A DNA stretch of 6,371 nucleotides from an uncultured Magnetococcales bacterium (lineage in GTDB: Bacteria; Pseudomonadota; Magnetococcia; Magnetococcales; Magnetaquicoccaceae), in NCBI GenBank assembly GCA_903913345.1, contig CAIWLA010000542.1, positions 1-6,371 on the forward strand. The letters are read 5' to 3'. The position numbers were made by a program, and so were the translations under genes. The first letter of the stretch is position 1, and each line of letters begins with the position of its first letter. The notes beneath the pieces are model-generated. The model searched no databases and was not told the origin of the DNA. It was given only the letters and a program-made list of their open reading frames with translations. Positions 6,128 through 6,371 of the stretch are shown here, piece by piece.

Positions 6128-6203
6128 GCCGACGTAGCTCAATTGGCAGAGCAACGGATTTGTAATCCGTAGGTTCGGGGTTCGATTCCCCGCGTCGGCT
6201 CCA
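6128..6203 (+). tRNA. tRNA-Thr (anticodon UGU)
   Basis: A complete 76-nt cloverleaf with encoded CCA. The acceptor arms GCCGACG (6128-6134) and CGTCGGC (6193-6199) pair perfectly. The D stem is GCTC/GAGC. The anticodon stem is ACGGA/TCCGT around TTTGTAA, giving anticodon TGT at 6161-6163, read UGU, which decodes ACA and other threonine ACN codons. The T stem is CGGGG/CCCCG around TTCGATT, with discriminator T6200 and CCA 6201-6203. It appears to be a single-gene transcript with its own promoter and terminator. Its 3' half could serve as an integration site. Confidence 0.97.
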
Positions 6204-6219
6204 AATAGATCAAAGACTT

Positions 6220-6251
6220 ACGGTCACTCATAAGGTGGCCGTTTTTGTTTT
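6220..6251 (+). terminator. Factor-independent terminator of the tRNA gene
   Basis: ACGGTCAC (6220-6227) pairs with GTGGCCGT (6235-6242) over 8 bp (one G-U) around a 7-nt loop. It is followed directly by TTTTTGTTTT, ending 17-48 nt after the tRNA CCA. Confidence 0.85.
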
Positions 6252-6260
6252 CCGCGTTTG

Positions 6261-6364
6261 TGGGTTCCTCTATGGGTTCCTTCTGCTTCTGGCTACCCTT
6301 GATTGAGGGTGATTTCTGCCTCCCGTCGGGTGCCTTGAATGTCATGGGTTCCCCCGTGGGTTCC
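6261..6364. repeat. Two pairs of TGGGTTCC direct repeats
   Basis: TGGGTTCC occurs four times, at 6261, 6273, 6345 and 6357. In each pair the copies start 12 nt apart (4-nt spacers TCTA and CCCG); the pairs themselves start 84 nt apart. Placed just downstream of a tRNA, they resemble arm-type recombinase sites, but they may equally be coding repeats of a minus-strand gene entering from the right (frames open to the edge). Confidence 0.5.
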
Positions 6365-6371
6365 TCGCCAG

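Noticed and set aside
6139..6345. Minus-strand 68-codon frame over the tRNA
   Set aside because: Its C-terminal end (TRGIEPRTYGLQIRCSAN) is the antisense translation of the tRNA, a common spurious protein. The upstream part remains open only as a possible edge of a gene from the right.

Overview
This window reads as part of a proteobacterial chromosome of moderately high GC. The signs are a hybrid-type PAS histidine kinase, a diguanylate cyclase with a periplasmic CXXCH motif, Sec-type signal peptides, sigma70-like promoters and a tRNA gene with an encoded CCA end. The signalling-gene style would suit an aquatic or sediment bacterium, for example a Magnetococcia-like lineage. That placement is an impression and the sequence does not prove it.

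Layout. (1) 1-1588, minus strand: the first 529 codons of a REC-PAS-HisKA-HATPase sensor kinase whose 3' end lies outside the window. (2) 1618-2115, minus: a membrane-anchored DUF411 metal-binding protein, 29 nt upstream of the kinase and probably co-transcribed with it. (3) 2135 to about 2344, minus: only the C-terminal tail of a GDP-mannose 4,6-dehydratase, a gene remnant just upstream of the DUF411 ribosome binding site. (4) 2345-2664: a non-coding stretch rich in inverted repeats, lying between divergent transcription units. (5) 2665-3312, plus: an exported rhodanese-domain protein. (6) 3313-3599: an intergenic stretch with a strong GC hairpin and a near-consensus promoter. (7) 3600-3938, plus: a 112-residue exported beta-rich protein with an internal duplication. 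(8) 4006-5877, plus: a membrane diguanylate cyclase (TM, periplasmic haem-type motif, TM, HAMP, Cys-rich GAF-like region, GGDEF). (9) 6128-6203, plus: tRNA-Thr(UGU) with its own promoter and terminator. (10) 6204-6371: paired direct repeats beyond the tRNA, possibly the edge of an integrated element.

Function. Most of the genes point to the cell envelope and to redox, thiol or metal sensing. DUF411 and the rhodanese are exported or anchored cysteine proteins, transcribed divergently. The cyclase carries a probable covalent haem site outside the membrane and six clustered cysteines inside, so it may turn redox, gas or metal state into c-di-GMP. No gene here proves a joint pathway. The most promising leads are the double Cys/haem sensor architecture of the cyclase, the duplicated small secreted protein with a FAIM-like residue pattern, and the structured region next to the gmd remnant.
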